From an uncultured Christensenella sp. (lineage in GTDB: Bacteria > Bacillota > Clostridia > Christensenellales > UBA3700): a stretch of DNA of 64,000 nucleotides. The stretch spans positions 248,001-312,000 of the forward strand of contig CAJTNA010000001.1 in the NCBI GenBank assembly GCA_910577845.1. The letters are read 5' to 3'. Below the pieces are notes generated by a model. The model was given only the letters and a program-made list of their open reading frames with translations, searched no databases and was not told the origin of the DNA. The position numbers and the translations under genes are program-made. Shown in pieces: positions 1 to 9,966 of this stretch; the first letter of the stretch is position 1; each line of letters starts with the position of its first letter.

Positions 1-1493
1 TTATCGCACAAATCTATGCTCTCTTGGTCTCTGATACTACCGCCTGGTTGTACTATAGCTTTGATGCCAGCTTGGTGTGCAGACTCAACAACATCACCAA
101 ATGGAAAGAAAGCGTCACTAGCAAGCACAGCTCCATTAGTATTTTGCAAACTATGTTCAATAGCTTGTTTTGTTGCCCAAATTCTGTTAACTTGACCAGC
201 ACCGATACCATAAGTAGTATTGTCTTTGCCAATTACTATTGCGTTTGATTTTGTATGCTTACAAACTTTCATTAAGAATTGCATATCCTCTAGTTGAGCT
301 TTTGTAGGCTTTGTCTTTGTTACAACTTGACACTTGCTATCATCAATAACGATAGTGTCATAGTCTTGAACTAATAGACCACCTAAAACTTTTTTCATAT
401 CATAACTTGTTGACTTGATTGGTGCATTAATGCTATCTAAAGCAAGTAAACGAATATTTTTCTTTTGTTCCAAAATTTGCAAAGCATCTGCACTAAAAGA
501 TGGTGCAATAACTATCTCAATAAATATTTTATTAATTTGCTCTGCGGTTGCCTTGTCAATCTCTCTATTTGCCGCAATAATACCACCAAAAATTGAAACT
601 GGGTCAGAATTATAAGCAAGTTCAAAAGCCTTTGCAATTGTTTTGCTTGATGCAACACCACAAGGGTTAGCGTGCTTAACAGCAACGATTGTTGGCTCTG
701 TAAACTCACGCAATAAATCTAATGCACCATTTGTATCATTGATATTATTGTAAGATAATTCCTTTCCGTGTAATTGTTTAGCTTCAGCAATACTGCCAGC
801 TACTGGCAAACATTCCTTATAGAATACTGCAGATTGATTAGGATTTTCACCATAACGCATATCTTGAACTTTTTCATAAGCATAGCTTACAATTTCTGGG
901 AACTTGATATTCAACTTCTCTCTCAAGAAAGTAGAAATCATAGTATCATATACTGCAGTGTGTTGATATACTTTATACATTAAATAAAATTTAGTATCAA
1001 GACTAACTTCACCATTAGTTTTTAGTTCACTAACAACTTTTTCATAGTCACTTGGGTCAACCATAACAGCAACATCTTGATAGTTCTTAGCCGCACTTCT
1101 TAACATTGTAGGTCCGCCAATATCAATGTTTTCAATACAAGTTTGCAAGTCAACACCTGGTTTCATAATAGTTTGCTTAAATGGATATAAGTTTACAATA
1201 ACCATATCAATAGTATTAATATTTAATTTTTCCAATTGTTCCATATGTTCTTTGTTTGACCTCATTGCCAAAAGTCCTGCGTGAACATTTGGGTGCAAAG
1301 TTTTCACTCTGCCATCAAGACATTCTGGAAAACCTGTAATATTACTAATACCAATTACATCTATACCTGCATTTTTTAATGCTACTGCAGTACCGCCAGT
1401 ACTGATAATTTCATATCCTAAACTAACTATTTCCTTAGCCAATTCCACAATGCCAGTTTTATCTGATACACTAATTAATGCTCTTTTCTTCAT
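1..1493 (-). CDS. purH: Bifunctional AICAR formyltransferase / IMP cyclohydrolase (3' end cut by window edge)
   Basis: PurH does the last two steps of IMP synthesis: formylation of AICAR with 10-formyl-THF, then ring closure by the N-terminal IMP cyclohydrolase domain. The reading frame stays open from the ATG at 1493 to the window edge, about 497 codons, so only some 15-20 C-terminal residues should be missing compared with the usual 510-515. The N-terminus KRALISVSDKTGI is typical of the IMPCH (MGS-like) domain, and the formyltransferase motif KHANPCG is present. The start overlaps the purN stop by one base (TAATG), so translation is probably coupled. Last visible gene of the pur operon; purD would be expected beyond the edge. 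Confidence 0.96.
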   Translation of the reverse strand, partial: MKKRALISVSDKTGIVELAKEIVSLGYEIISTGGTAVALKNAGIDVIGISNITGFPECLDGRVKTLHPNVHAGLLAMRSNKEHMEQLEKLNINTIDMVIVNLYPFKQTIMKPGVDLQTCIENIDIGGPTMLRSAAKNYQDVAVMVDPSDYEKVVSELKTNGEVSLDTKFYLMYKVYQHTAVYDTMISTFLREKLNIKFPEIVSYAYEKVQDMRYGENPNQSAVFYKECLPVAGSIAEAKQLHGKELSYNNINDTNGALDLLREFTEPTIVAVKHANPCGVASSKTIAKAFELAYNSDPVSIFGGIIAANREIDKATAEQINKIFIEIVIAPSFSADALQILEQKKNIRLLALDSINAPIKSTSYDMKKVLGGLLVQDYDTIVIDDSKCQVVTKTKPTKAQLEDMQFLMKVCKHTKSNAIVIGKDNTTYGIGAGQVNRIWATKQAIEHSLQNTNGAVLASDAFFPFGDVVESAHQAGIKAIVQPGGSIRDQESIDLCD

Positions 1494-2161
1494 TATTTTA
1501 TCTCCTCTCTGCATAGTTTTGCCACTACCTTTGGCAATAATATATGTTCTTGTTCCAAAACTTTCTTTTGCAAGCTCTCTGCTGTATCATTAATCGCAAC
1601 TCTTACACGTACTTGCTCAATAATCTCGCCAGTATCTGCACCACTATCTACAAAATGCACAGTACAACCGCTATATCTATCACCACTTTTGATAACCGAT
1701 TGATGTACTTTCATCCCATAATAACCAATACCACAATGCTTTGGTATAAGTGATGGATGTACATTTATAATACGTCTTTCATACTCATTGATAATTACTG
1801 GTGTAACAATGCTTAAATACCCCGCCAAAACAATTAAATCAATCTCATATTTTTTAAGTTCTTCAAGAATAGCCTTATCACGTGTTTCGTGGTCACCATA
1901 TTCCTTTAAAGTAAATGTCTTGCAAGGAATAGCATCTCGTCTTGCCCTATTTATTGCAAAAATACCTGTTTTGTTTGTAACAACAAGCCTTACTCTGCCA
2001 TTTATTTGACCGCTTTTAACACCATCAATGACAGATTGCATATCAGTACCTGAACCACTAGCAAAAATAGCAATATTCTTTTTAGGACAAAGCACTTCTG
2101 GCTCACGAACATCTTCTAACAACTCGTCATCTTCCTCATCATAAAATGGAAATTTTATCAT
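1493..2161 (-). CDS. purN: Phosphoribosylglycinamide formyltransferase
   Basis: PurN transfers a formyl group from 10-formyl-THF to GAR, step 3 of purine synthesis. The protein has 222 residues. The Rossmann start ([14 protein letters not shown], residues 29-42), the NVHPSLIP active-site segment (Asn133, His135) and the DTGE loop (Asp176) are all visible. An acidic extension of about 25 residues ([17 protein letters not shown]) precedes the usual start. It is probably real, because this ATG overlaps the purM stop as ATGA and no other Met occurs before residue 41. It lies between purM and purH, as in many Firmicutes. Confidence 0.95.
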   Translation of the reverse strand: MIKFPFYDEEDDELLEDVREPEVLCPKKNIAIFASGSGTDMQSVIDGVKSGQINGRVRLVVTNKTGIFAINRARRDAIPCKTFTLKEYGDHETRDKAILEELKKYEIDLIVLAGYLSIVTPVIINEYERRIINVHPSLIPKHCGIGYYGMKVHQSVIKSGDRYSGCTVHFVDSGADTGEIIEQVRVRVAINDTAESLQKKVLEQEHILLPKVVAKLCREEIK

Positions 2162-3174
2162 AAAATAACACCATTTCCTTTAACTACTTCACCTAAAACA
2201 TAAGCTTCTTCGCCCAAATTCTTAAGTTCTGCAATTACATCACTAGCAATTTTCTTATCAACAGCAAGTACCATACCAGTACCCATATTGAAAGTATTGT
2301 ACATTTTTTCATCACTGATTTCTGCAATCTCTTGCAATGCTTTAAATAACTTAGGTACATTGTAGTTTTTAACATCAATTTTTGCAGCCAATCCCTCTGG
2401 CAAAATACGTGGAATATTTTCAATAAATCCACCGCCAGTAATGTGTGCAATACCTTTAATTTCAAACTTTTCAATCAATGCAAGGATAGGTTTTACATAA
2501 AGCTTAGTTGGTGTCAACACAACCTCAGCAGGAGTACAACCTAAAGTTACGTTATACTCATTTAGCTTTGCCTTATCCTCACCAAACAATTTACGAACCA
2601 AAGAATAGCCGTTACTATGTACACCGCTTGACCTCAAGCCAATCAATACATCACCAGATTTGATAGTTTTGCCATTTATAATCTTGTTACGTTTAACAAT
2701 ACCTACAGCAAAGCCAGCTATATCATACTCGTCCTCTGGATAAAAGCCTGGCATTTCAGCAGTTTCACCACCAATCAATGCACAACCACTTTCTACACAA
2801 CCGCAAGATACACCTTTAACTATTTCAGCTACTCGCTCTGGAATCAATTTGCCTTGTGCAATATAGTCAAGAAACAACAATGGTTTAGCACCTTGACAAA
2901 CAATGTCATTCACGCACATTGCAACAGCATCAATACCAATAGTATCGTGTTTATCTAAAATAAAAGCATATTTCAATTTAGTACCAACACCATCAGTACC
3001 AGCTACCAAACAATCTCCGTCTGGCTTGTCATCTAAAGCATAAAAGCCACCAAAACTGCCTAAGTCACCCAATACACTATTATTGTATGTAGACTTTACA
3101 TACTCCTTCATTAGCTTTACAGCCTTGTAACCTGCCTCTACGTCAACGCCTGCTGACTTGTAATCAATCGCCAT
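2158..3174 (-). CDS. purM: Phosphoribosylformylglycinamidine cyclo-ligase (AIR synthetase)
   Basis: PurM closes the imidazole ring of FGAM to give AIR, using ATP. The protein has 338 residues, near the usual length. Conserved pieces include the N-terminal [12 protein letters not shown], the [10 protein letters not shown] phosphate loop (around residues 59-68), DAVAMCVND, and the [13 protein letters not shown] segment near residue 250. It starts 2 bases after the purF stop and overlaps purN by 4 bases, so it sits tightly inside one transcription unit. Confidence 0.96.
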   Translation of the reverse strand: MAIDYKSAGVDVEAGYKAVKLMKEYVKSTYNNSVLGDLGSFGGFYALDDKPDGDCLVAGTDGVGTKLKYAFILDKHDTIGIDAVAMCVNDIVCQGAKPLLFLDYIAQGKLIPERVAEIVKGVSCGCVESGCALIGGETAEMPGFYPEDEYDIAGFAVGIVKRNKIINGKTIKSGDVLIGLRSSGVHSNGYSLVRKLFGEDKAKLNEYNVTLGCTPAEVVLTPTKLYVKPILALIEKFEIKGIAHITGGGFIENIPRILPEGLAAKIDVKNYNVPKLFKALQEIAEISDEKMYNTFNMGTGMVLAVDKKIASDVIAELKNLGEEAYVLGEVVKGNGVIL

Positions 3175-3176
3175 TC

Positions 3177-4595
3177 TTAAATCTCCTTTCTTTGTCTTAA
3201 TTTATTTTCTATATCGTCTGGATACTTTCCATCAAAACAAGCTGCACAGAATGTATTATATTCCCCAGCTGAACAACTTGCAATTAAGTCCTCAACATCC
3301 ATAAAATGCAAACTATCTGCACCTATAATCTTGCCTATTTCGTCCGCATTCCTTGTAGCACCGATAAGTTCCTCATATGTTTCAATATCTATACCAGTAT
3401 AGCAAGGGTGCTTTACTATTGGTGATGCAATTACCATATGTACTGCCTTTGCCCCACTCTTTTTTAGTAAATCAACTATCTTTTTGGATGTAGTACCTCT
3501 AACTATAGAGTCATCTATCAAAATTATTTCCTTACCTTGTATGTTGTGTTTATGTGGATTAAGTTTTATTTTTACGCTATTTTCCCTCATAAACTGATTA
3601 GGTTGAATAAATGTTCTACCTACATATCTATTCTTTTCTAAAACATCTATATAAGGTATTCCGCTAGCAGCCGCATAGCCTCTTGCCGCAACATTTGCAC
3701 TATCTGGTACGCCCGCAACAATATCCGCTTTTAGATTTAGCTTTTTAGCAAGCCTTGCACCACACTCATATCTTGCCTCATATACACTTCTATTATCAAT
3801 AAAACTATCCGCTCTTGCAGTGTATACATACTCAAAAATACAAGGTCGTCTTTCTGCCTTTGCAAAAAACTCGCTCTCTAAACCTTTTGAGGATATACTT
3901 AAAATCTCCGCAGGTTTTACGTCACGAATTAGGTCTACACCAATCGCATCAAGTCCGCAAGACTCACTTGATATAAAGTATCCATCTACACTTTGTCCCA
4001 CAACCATAGGTCTTAAACCATATCTGTCACGGATTGCATACAACTTGTTAGCTGTCATAATTGCTAAAGCAAAACTTCCCTCTAGTTCATTAACTGCCTT
4101 TGCAATGTCACATTCACCATCAATCGTGTAAATATTAAGCAAGTTTGCTATAACTTCACAATCTATATTTGTTTGGAAAGTAACGCCTTTTTCAATAAGT
4201 TGTTCACGCAAAATGTTGGCATTAGTGATTTTACCATTCATTGCCAAAGCAAACATTCCAAATCTACCAGTATACACAACTGGTTGTGCATTGATTGCAT
4301 TCTTTAACCCTTTGCTTGAGTATCTAACGTGTCCCAAAGCAATGTCACCTTGTGGCAAACTTTGCATTACGTCCTCATTAAACACCTCATTTACTAAACC
4401 TAAGTTTTTATAATAAGTAATGTTCAAACCAGATGTAACCGCTATACCGCAACTCTCTTGACCTCTGTGTTGCAAAGCGTACAAACCATAATACATTGTC
4501 CTAGCCAAATCCTGTGTGTCGTGAGAGTATATACCAAACACACCACACTCGTCTTGAGGTTTATCCAAACTACATTCACAATTACTAATACACAT
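3177..4595 (-). CDS. purF: Amidophosphoribosyltransferase
   Basis: PurF catalyses the committed step of purine synthesis, moving the glutamine amide nitrogen to PRPP. The protein has 472 residues. A 16-residue propeptide precedes the catalytic nucleophile Cys17 in DECGVFG, as in the self-processing Bacillus-type enzyme. The PRPP-binding loop [14 protein letters not shown] and cysteines of the kind that bind the 4Fe-4S cluster ([21 protein letters not shown]) are present, so the oxygen-sensitive iron-sulfur form is likely. purC, often found between purE and purF, is absent here; 56 bases separate this start from the purE stop. Confidence 0.96.
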   Translation of the reverse strand: MCISNCECSLDKPQDECGVFGIYSHDTQDLARTMYYGLYALQHRGQESCGIAVTSGLNITYYKNLGLVNEVFNEDVMQSLPQGDIALGHVRYSSKGLKNAINAQPVVYTGRFGMFALAMNGKITNANILREQLIEKGVTFQTNIDCEVIANLLNIYTIDGECDIAKAVNELEGSFALAIMTANKLYAIRDRYGLRPMVVGQSVDGYFISSESCGLDAIGVDLIRDVKPAEILSISSKGLESEFFAKAERRPCIFEYVYTARADSFIDNRSVYEARYECGARLAKKLNLKADIVAGVPDSANVAARGYAAASGIPYIDVLEKNRYVGRTFIQPNQFMRENSVKIKLNPHKHNIQGKEIILIDDSIVRGTTSKKIVDLLKKSGAKAVHMVIASPIVKHPCYTGIDIETYEELIGATRNADEIGKIIGADSLHFMDVEDLIASCSAGEYNTFCAACFDGKYPDDIENKLRQRKEI

Positions 4596-4651
4596 AATAA
4601 TATCCTCTTTAAGTAAAATTACTTTTAAATTAAGTTAAATTACAAAATAAA

Positions 4652-5146
4652 CTACTTGTTTAATTTCTCTTGTAATTTTTTGTCAGCCTCAATAACCTTT
4701 TTAGCCATATCAGCTTTATAGTCAGCAAGTTTTTTTGCAAGTTCTGGATATTTAATTGCAAGTATTTGCACAGCAAGTAAACCTGCATTTAAACCACCAT
4801 TTATCGCAACAGTCGCAACCGGAACACCAGCTGGCATTTGCACTGTAGAAAGCAAGCTATCCATTCCGTCCATAGTACTGCTTTTGATTGGCAATCCTAT
4901 AACTGGTAAGGTAGTAAAACTTGCAAGCACGCCACCAAGGTGAGCAGCTTTACCCGCAGCGGAAATTAAAACCTCAATGCCATTATCAATAGCATTTTGT
5001 GCAAAATCGTGTGCCTCATTAGGTGTGCGGTGGGCACTCATAACCCTAACTTCAACCTCAACACCAAAATCTTTTAAAATGTCAACAGCAGGTGTAACAA
5101 CATCTAAATCACTAATACTGCCCATAACAATACCAACTTTTGCCAT
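4652..5146 (-). CDS. purE: N5-carboxyaminoimidazole ribonucleotide mutase
   Basis: PurE moves the carboxyl group of N5-CAIR to give CAIR. The chosen ATG at 5146 gives 164 residues and starts MAKVGIVMGSISDLD, the canonical N-terminus; an AGGAGG box lies 4 bases upstream. A longer frame starting 11 residues earlier would have no such ribosome site. The motifs GSxSD, MSAHRTP (catalytic His) and AGKAAHLGGVLAS are intact. First gene of the purine operon, preceded by an unusually long leader with a small ORF, a hairpin and one copy of the dispersed structured repeat. Confidence 0.95.
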   Translation of the reverse strand: MAKVGIVMGSISDLDVVTPAVDILKDFGVEVEVRVMSAHRTPNEAHDFAQNAIDNGIEVLISAAGKAAHLGGVLASFTTLPVIGLPIKSSTMDGMDSLLSTVQMPAGVPVATVAINGGLNAGLLAVQILAIKYPELAKKLADYKADMAKKVIEADKKLQEKLNK

Positions 5147-5166
5147 ATGTCCTCCTAAAATACAAT

Positions 5167-5196
5167 CGCCACAACACATTAAAATGCGTTATGGCG
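5167..5196 (-). promoter_or_regulatory. Hairpin between the leader ORF and purE
   Basis: On the transcribed strand the 12-nt arm CGCCATAACGCA pairs with TGTGTTGTGGCG (two G-T wobbles) around a TTTTAA loop. It ends about 10 bases before the purE AGGAGG box. A role in attenuation or in coupling to the leader ORF is inference. Confidence 0.5.
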
Positions 5197-5203
5197 TGAA
5201 AAG

Positions 5204-5275
5204 TCATAAAAATATTGGCATTATGATGCCTTGCAAACTCAAACTAAATTGTCGATAAACAAAGCAATTTACCAT
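5204..5275 (-). CDS. Possible 23-residue leader peptide upstream of purE
   Basis: A 24-codon frame, MVNCFVYRQFSLSLQGIIMP followed by IFL and TGA, begins 5 bases after a perfect GGAGG box (5281-5285). It lies inside the long purE leader and ends 57 bases before the purE start. There is no homology I recognise and no run of one codon type that would suggest a classic amino-acid attenuator. The strong ribosome site is the main reason to list it. It could be a regulatory upstream ORF or chance. Confidence 0.4.
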   Translation of the reverse strand: MVNCFVYRQFSLSLQGIIMPIFL

Positions 5276-5300
5276 AACAGCCTCCATATATAAAAATTAC

Positions 5301-5450
5301 ATGTTGTTAAATTTGGGCGAACTCAAATTTAAACAAAAACTAACGCTTTTTTGCTTGATAAATCAAGCAAACACAATTTGAATTAACATCAGCTACTGCA
5401 ATATGTAGTTTCATTACGCTTTGCAACAGCTTCTGTTAATATAATAACAT
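5301..5450 (+). repeat. Dispersed multi-hairpin repeat, copy 1
   Basis: One copy of a structured family seen also near 16.7-17.0, 19.0-19.3 and (reversed) 21.3 kb. In order it has an AT-rich hairpin (TTAAATTTG with CAAATTTAA), a weak second arm, a third hairpin (TTGCTTGA, loop TAAA, TCAAGCAA), a short closing stem, then the conserved GAATTAACATCAG segment opening a long hairpin closed by CTTCTGTTAAT. Here the base of the final hairpin is perfect (ATTAACA with TGTTAAT). It lies antisense within the likely purE leader. Confidence 0.75.
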
Positions 5451-5469
5451 ATTTTTTATTATATATCAA
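5441..5469 (-). promoter_or_regulatory. Candidate promoter of the purine operon
   Basis: On the minus strand TTGATA (5464-5469) and TATTAT (5441-5446) are 17 bases apart. Transcription would begin near 5433 and give a leader of about 285 nt before purE. I found no recognisable purine-riboswitch core in that leader. The promoter overlaps the end of repeat copy 1. Confidence 0.45.
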
Positions 5470-5637
5470 ACTATTGCACAAACTTTTGCAAAAAAACATA
5501 TTAACTTTTTTATAACCCCCGTATAAAATATTTTAATAACACAAAAACATCTCTCTGCAATCTCTTACAAAAGGCTGTTTATTTTTATTGAAAAATAAAA
5601 ATATAAATTCTTTAAATTTTGATTTTGTAATAATGAC

Positions 5638-5687
5638 AATAAATACAAAAACCACTATAACAAACTTTAGTGGTTTTTGTATTTATT
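5638..5687 (-). terminator. Long hairpin terminator downstream of the ABC exporter
   Basis: Two perfectly complementary 20-base arms (5638-5657 and 5668-5687) enclose a 10-base loop and carry T-rich ends on both strands. It sits about 175 bases beyond the exporter stop, so it probably ends that transcript and may work in both directions. From here to 5861 I see only AT-rich spacer. Confidence 0.7.
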
Positions 5688-5861
5688 GCTTTATTAAATT
5701 CATATTAATTAAATTAGTTTTTAATCTAATTCTAATATCAAATAATTATCATCATTATGAACTAAAATTTAAAATTATCTGAAAGTCATTTATATTCCCC
5801 CACAAAAAAGTTATTTTGCGAGAACTCTAATGGTGAGAATTTTATTTGAAATATCAAATAA

Positions 5862-8800
5862 TTATTCGCTACGTAAAGCATTTACTGGGTCTTTTCTTGC
5901 AGCCAAGCTTGCTGGGATAATGCCAGCAATCATTGTAAGCCCAATACTTAATAGCAACATTAACAAAGCTATCCATATTGGCAATGATGCCAAAGTAAAT
6001 ATGCCAAAAATATGTCCAACAATTTGGTTTATTACAACAGATAGAATATAAGTCATTAGCAAACCGATTACACCAGAACCGCTACCTATAATAAATGTTT
6101 CTGCATTAAATAAAGCTGATACATCTCTCTTTCTACCGCCAAGCGAACGGATTACACCTATCTCTTTTATTCTTTCAATAACAGATACATAAGTGATAAT
6201 TGCAATCATTACTGTAGATACCACAAGTGACAATGCTGTAAATGCAATAAGTGCCGCTGTAACTATACCAATAAGAGTGTTAATCATATTAATAACTACT
6301 GCTAAGTTATCTGTGTATGTCATTTCCTCTCTATCTTCTGCTTTTATTATTTTTCTATTTAGCTCTATGTCTTGGTCACTATTCCATATGTCAAGATAAG
6401 CTGTTGCTAAGTCCTTTTGAGCAAAGTTTGTGCAGTAAATTTTGATAGCAGACGGATGGTCAAGACCCCCCAACTCTCTTATTGAAAGCGTATAAATCTT
6501 TGGCAAAGATGAAATATTAACATCACCAATATTAGGCAAATTACCAAAGCTTGGCATACTGCCGATATATGATGTCAAATCAAGTTCCTTTCCTACGACA
6601 GCCACATTGCCACTATACTCTTTGCCTTTTATCCAATAAGAATAATTGTATTTAATTGGCATACCTTCATAACCAGTTTCAGTTTTATAACAAGTAATAG
6701 TATCCATTTTAACTTGATTCAAAGCCTCAACAAGCTGTGATTTACGACCATTAACAATTGCCTCTTCTGCTAAAGCTTGTGTGTAATAAAATCCACTTTT
6801 CAAAGCACCACTAGTAGCACCCTCTTTAGGTTTCAAAATTGCGGTAATTTTTAATTCCTTTCCAGTCCATTTTGGATTTACATAAGGATTGTAATTACAT
6901 TTAAGAGAATCAGCTGTACTTGCATTCAAGTCAAGGCTATAAATAGAATCATTAGGATACCAAACGAATTTTTTATTCATTAAGTCGTTGTAGCTGAACT
7001 TTTCTTTCCATAAAGATTCCTTGTAATCACTACTTTTAAATGCCTTGCTAATAATATTTACAAATTCCTCTTGAGTAAAATAACCAAATTGAGCAAGTAA
7101 CAAGTCAGACAATGCTGAATCGTCATTTACAACAATCATAATTTCATTAGCAGCGGTTGCTACTTTGCTTGTTTTTTTGTCAGATACTATATCATATTGT
7201 GATAATATAAAGTTATTATCACTTGGTGCTTGCATAAAACTTTCATTTGCCAAATTAAAGTATTCAGAAAAGTTTTTCAATTGTGTATTGCTATCAACGC
7301 CAGCACTTTCAAGCACAGATTTATAAGTTTGTTTTGCGGCAGATAATGATATATTTTTTGTAGCTCCGTCAAATTTAAATTCTGTATACAAGTTATTTGA
7401 TAAATTCAAACCATATTCAGTAGATATAGCAGCATAATTTTCTTTAGGCATTGCCTTTACAAAATCAACATATTGTTTAGTAATATTGTTTGTTACTTGG
7501 TATGCTGACATATTTTCACTACGCTCAACAAGACTTTTAATTACCTCTTCAACATTGATGTATCCATCTTCTATAGATTTTTTGATAATTTCGCTCTTGT
7601 CGCTGTTTGTCATTCCGTTCATTAACGCATTTAAATCAAATGCTTGTTCACTAACCGCCACGGGGTTACTTTGCAACATTTTATTTTGCATATCATCAAT
7701 ATAAGTTCGTACACCGCTAGACAATGCAAGTACAAGTGATACGCCAATAATACCAATTGAACCAGCTATACTCACCATAATTGTACGACTACGTTTAGAA
7801 AGCAAGTTTTTCAAAGACAACTTAAAAGCTGCCCAAAAAGAAAGTTTTGCTTTTTTATGTTTACTATTTTTCTTTTCTTTTTTAATATCTATTTTCTCAC
7901 TATCAGAGTCATCCAAACTATCCTCAGTTTCTTGAATAGATTGATTTGGAATATGTCTTCTGCCGATAATTAAATTTTCATTTAATTTATCATCATCAAT
8001 ATCCAATGCCTCGCCATAAATCAAGTTGCCAAACATTTCTTTTTTTTCTTGTTTTTCTGTACTATCTTCAACACTTGTATTATCGCTATTAATTTGTTTA
8101 TTCTCTACATCATTAGCCTTTAATAAATCTTTTTCATTTAAGTCAGAGTTATCTGTTACTGCAACTTGTTCATTGTCACTTGATTGTTGACTAGCACTAC
8201 TTGTATCTGCTACCACTTTTTCTTCCTCAATGCCGTTAAAAGGTGCGGTATCGGCAACAACTTCACCATCAAGTAATCTAATAATACGTGTTGAATATTG
8301 CTCCGCAAGTTCTGGATTATGAGTAACCATAATTACAAGGCATTCTTTTGAAATATCCTTTATTAAGTCCATTACTTGAACGGAAGTAACTGTATCCAAA
8401 GCACCAGTAGGCTCGTCAGCAAGCAAAATTTCAGGGTTGTTTACTATTGCCCTTGCAATAGCAACCCTTTGACATTGTCCGCCAGATAATTGGTTTGGCT
8501 TTTTATTGTATTGACCTTTTAAGCCTACTTTATCTAAAGCTTCGTGTGCTCTTTGGACACGTTCTGCTTTTTCCACTCCAGAAATAGCAAGTGCCAATTC
8601 TACATTTTCAGAAATAGTTTGGTGAGGAATCAAATTGTAAGACTGAAAGACAAAACCTATCCTATGATTACGATAAGTATCCCAATCTCTATCTTGATAA
8701 TTTTTTGTACTGATATTATCAATAAACAATTCACCTGATGTATACTTATCCAAACCACCAACGATATTTAGCAAGGTAGTTTTTCCGCAACCAGATGGTC

Positions 8801-8912
8801 CAAGAATAGAAACGAATTCACTTTTTCGGAAAGCAATATCCACACCTTTAAGTGCTTGTACCTTATTGTCACCAACTAAATAATCTTTGGTAATTCCATT
8901 TAGCTTTAACAT
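5862..8912 (-). CDS. MacB-like ABC exporter, ATPase and permease in one polypeptide
   Basis: A 1016-residue fusion. Residues 1-230 form an ABC ATPase of the lipoprotein/peptide export class, with Walker A GPSGCGKT, signature LSGGQCQRVAIARA and Walker B ILLADEPTGALD. Residues about 235-365 are a charged low-complexity linker. Then come a transmembrane segment, a large extracytoplasmic region of roughly 400 residues, and three C-terminal transmembrane segments of the FtsX type (residues about 890-1010). The ATG at 8912 follows GGAG, while an earlier in-frame TTG overlaps that site. The MarR gene just upstream is probably its regulator. Export of antimicrobial peptides or lipoprotein-like substrates is inferred from the family. 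Confidence 0.9.
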   Translation of the reverse strand: MLKLNGITKDYLVGDNKVQALKGVDIAFRKSEFVSILGPSGCGKTTLLNIVGGLDKYTSGELFIDNISTKNYQDRDWDTYRNHRIGFVFQSYNLIPHQTISENVELALAISGVEKAERVQRAHEALDKVGLKGQYNKKPNQLSGGQCQRVAIARAIVNNPEILLADEPTGALDTVTSVQVMDLIKDISKECLVIMVTHNPELAEQYSTRIIRLLDGEVVADTAPFNGIEEEKVVADTSSASQQSSDNEQVAVTDNSDLNEKDLLKANDVENKQINSDNTSVEDSTEKQEKKEMFGNLIYGEALDIDDDKLNENLIIGRRHIPNQSIQETEDSLDDSDSEKIDIKKEKKNSKHKKAKLSFWAAFKLSLKNLLSKRSRTIMVSIAGSIGIIGVSLVLALSSGVRTYIDDMQNKMLQSNPVAVSEQAFDLNALMNGMTNSDKSEIIKKSIEDGYINVEEVIKSLVERSENMSAYQVTNNITKQYVDFVKAMPKENYAAISTEYGLNLSNNLYTEFKFDGATKNISLSAAKQTYKSVLESAGVDSNTQLKNFSEYFNLANESFMQAPSDNNFILSQYDIVSDKKTSKVATAANEIMIVVNDDSALSDLLLAQFGYFTQEEFVNIISKAFKSSDYKESLWKEKFSYNDLMNKKFVWYPNDSIYSLDLNASTADSLKCNYNPYVNPKWTGKELKITAILKPKEGATSGALKSGFYYTQALAEEAIVNGRKSQLVEALNQVKMDTITCYKTETGYEGMPIKYNYSYWIKGKEYSGNVAVVGKELDLTSYIGSMPSFGNLPNIGDVNISSLPKIYTLSIRELGGLDHPSAIKIYCTNFAQKDLATAYLDIWNSDQDIELNRKIIKAEDREEMTYTDNLAVVINMINTLIGIVTAALIAFTALSLVVSTVMIAIITYVSVIERIKEIGVIRSLGGRKRDVSALFNAETFIIGSGSGVIGLLMTYILSVVINQIVGHIFGIFTLASLPIWIALLMLLLSIGLTMIAGIIPASLAARKDPVNALRSE

Positions 8913-9127
8913 ATTTGCTCCTTTCAAACTATATATACTATTTTCTTTTGTAGAATTATTTTTGCGTTCAAACGTAATATTTTTTAATTTTCAAACTTTT
9001 GACGAATTTATATTTATTTTTAACTCCAACACTAACTGCCCAAGATATACCTATAAACTTTTACTCCACCATTTCATAACATAATATGCAAATTCAAAGC
9101 TTTTACTTTACATTTTACTTATAAATA

Positions 9128-9541
9128 TTATGGCTCAAATAATTTAGCACCAATGTCAATAAATGTTTTTAGTTCCTCTTCATTTAATTTTTTCAAACGA
9201 TTTTTTAAAACGCTGTCAACTTGATGATTATATTCCAAAAGTATTTTTTCCCCCAAATTTGTTATAGTAACTAGCACTTTTCTTGCGTCATCGTTAGATT
9301 GATTCCGTAATACATAACCTTTTTCTTGCAAGCTTTTTATTGCAGTAGCTACCCTTGCTGTTGAAACATTTAACTTTTTAGCAATTTCGCCTGAAAAAAG
9401 ACTGCCATTGTTACATTCAAGTAACTGCAATATCATAAGCTTGCCTTTGTATGCTTCTTCCAACAAACTTATAATATTCATACTGCCTTGAAAATTAAAC
9501 ATATTTTTAAAATCGTACACTGCTTTATCTAAATCAACCAT
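9128..9541 (-). CDS. MarR-family transcriptional regulator
   Basis: 137 residues with a winged helix-turn-helix: recognition region SGEIAKKLNVSTARVATAIKSLQEKGYVLR, then a wing with DDARKVLVTIT, the usual MarR D-x-R motif. Such proteins bind DNA as dimers and are often released by small ligands or peptides. The ATG follows an AGGTG box. It lies 215 bases upstream of the ABC exporter on the same strand, and its own start region has a perfect dyad, so autoregulation and control of the exporter are likely (inference). Confidence 0.9.
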   Translation of the reverse strand: MVDLDKAVYDFKNMFNFQGSMNIISLLEEAYKGKLMILQLLECNNGSLFSGEIAKKLNVSTARVATAIKSLQEKGYVLRNQSNDDARKVLVTITNLGEKILLEYNHQVDSVLKNRLKKLNEEELKTFIDIGAKLFEP

Positions 9542-9552
9542 TGTTCACCTAA

Positions 9553-9601
9553 TATCTAACACTATTAGATAAATTATAATATATTTTCAATTTAAAGTCA
9601 A
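9553..9601 (-). promoter_or_regulatory. marR promoter with overlapping operator dyad
   Basis: On the minus strand TTGACT (9596-9601) and TATAAT (9573-9578) are exactly 17 bases apart. A perfect inverted repeat, TATCTAA then 5 bases then TTAGATA (9553-9571), covers the start of transcription just downstream of the -10 box and ends close to the ribosome site. This is a typical MarR operator position. Confidence 0.75.
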
Positions 9602-9966
9602 GTAAATACAAAATTTATAGTATAAAATATTATAATAATATGAATAAATTTCCAAAAATTAGGTTAAATAAATTTTAAACTGTTTTTTACCAAAATTATC
9701 CTATAAAAATCATACCTAAATTAATATTTTTAGTATTTTACTATACAAACAACAAAAAAAACGTATTCCATTTTTTTGAATACGTTTTTTAGTAATAAAT
9801 GTTTTTAGCATAAATATGACTATAAAATGAATATTTATACATTTTTGAATTTCAAATATACAAATGGCTAACTGCTATGTCTTTAAAACAATTTTCACCT
9901 AATAGCATAATAATTTTAAAATTAATATTGTTAGCTAAAAATTTTTATTTAATATGCCTCAAAACA
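9602..9966. other. Intergenic spacer with one terminator
   Basis: AT-rich sequence between the marR promoter and the end of the feo operon. Apart from the hairpin at 9756-9790 I see no gene or clear signal. Confidence 0.5.
9756..9790 (-). terminator. Terminator of the feo operon
   Basis: Arms of 13 bases, AAAAAACGTATTC and GAATACGTTTTTT, with a 9-base loop. On the minus strand a T-run follows. It lies about 180 bases after the last feo gene and could work in both directions. Confidence 0.75.

Noticed and set aside
5147..5433. Guanine/adenine riboswitch ahead of purE
   Set aside because: I could not find the conserved three-way-junction core; the only structures are the hairpin and the antisense repeat.
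8913..8927. Longer ABC exporter start at the TTG at 8927
   Set aside because: That start would overlap the GGAG ribosome site of the ATG at 8912, which gives the family-typical N-terminus.
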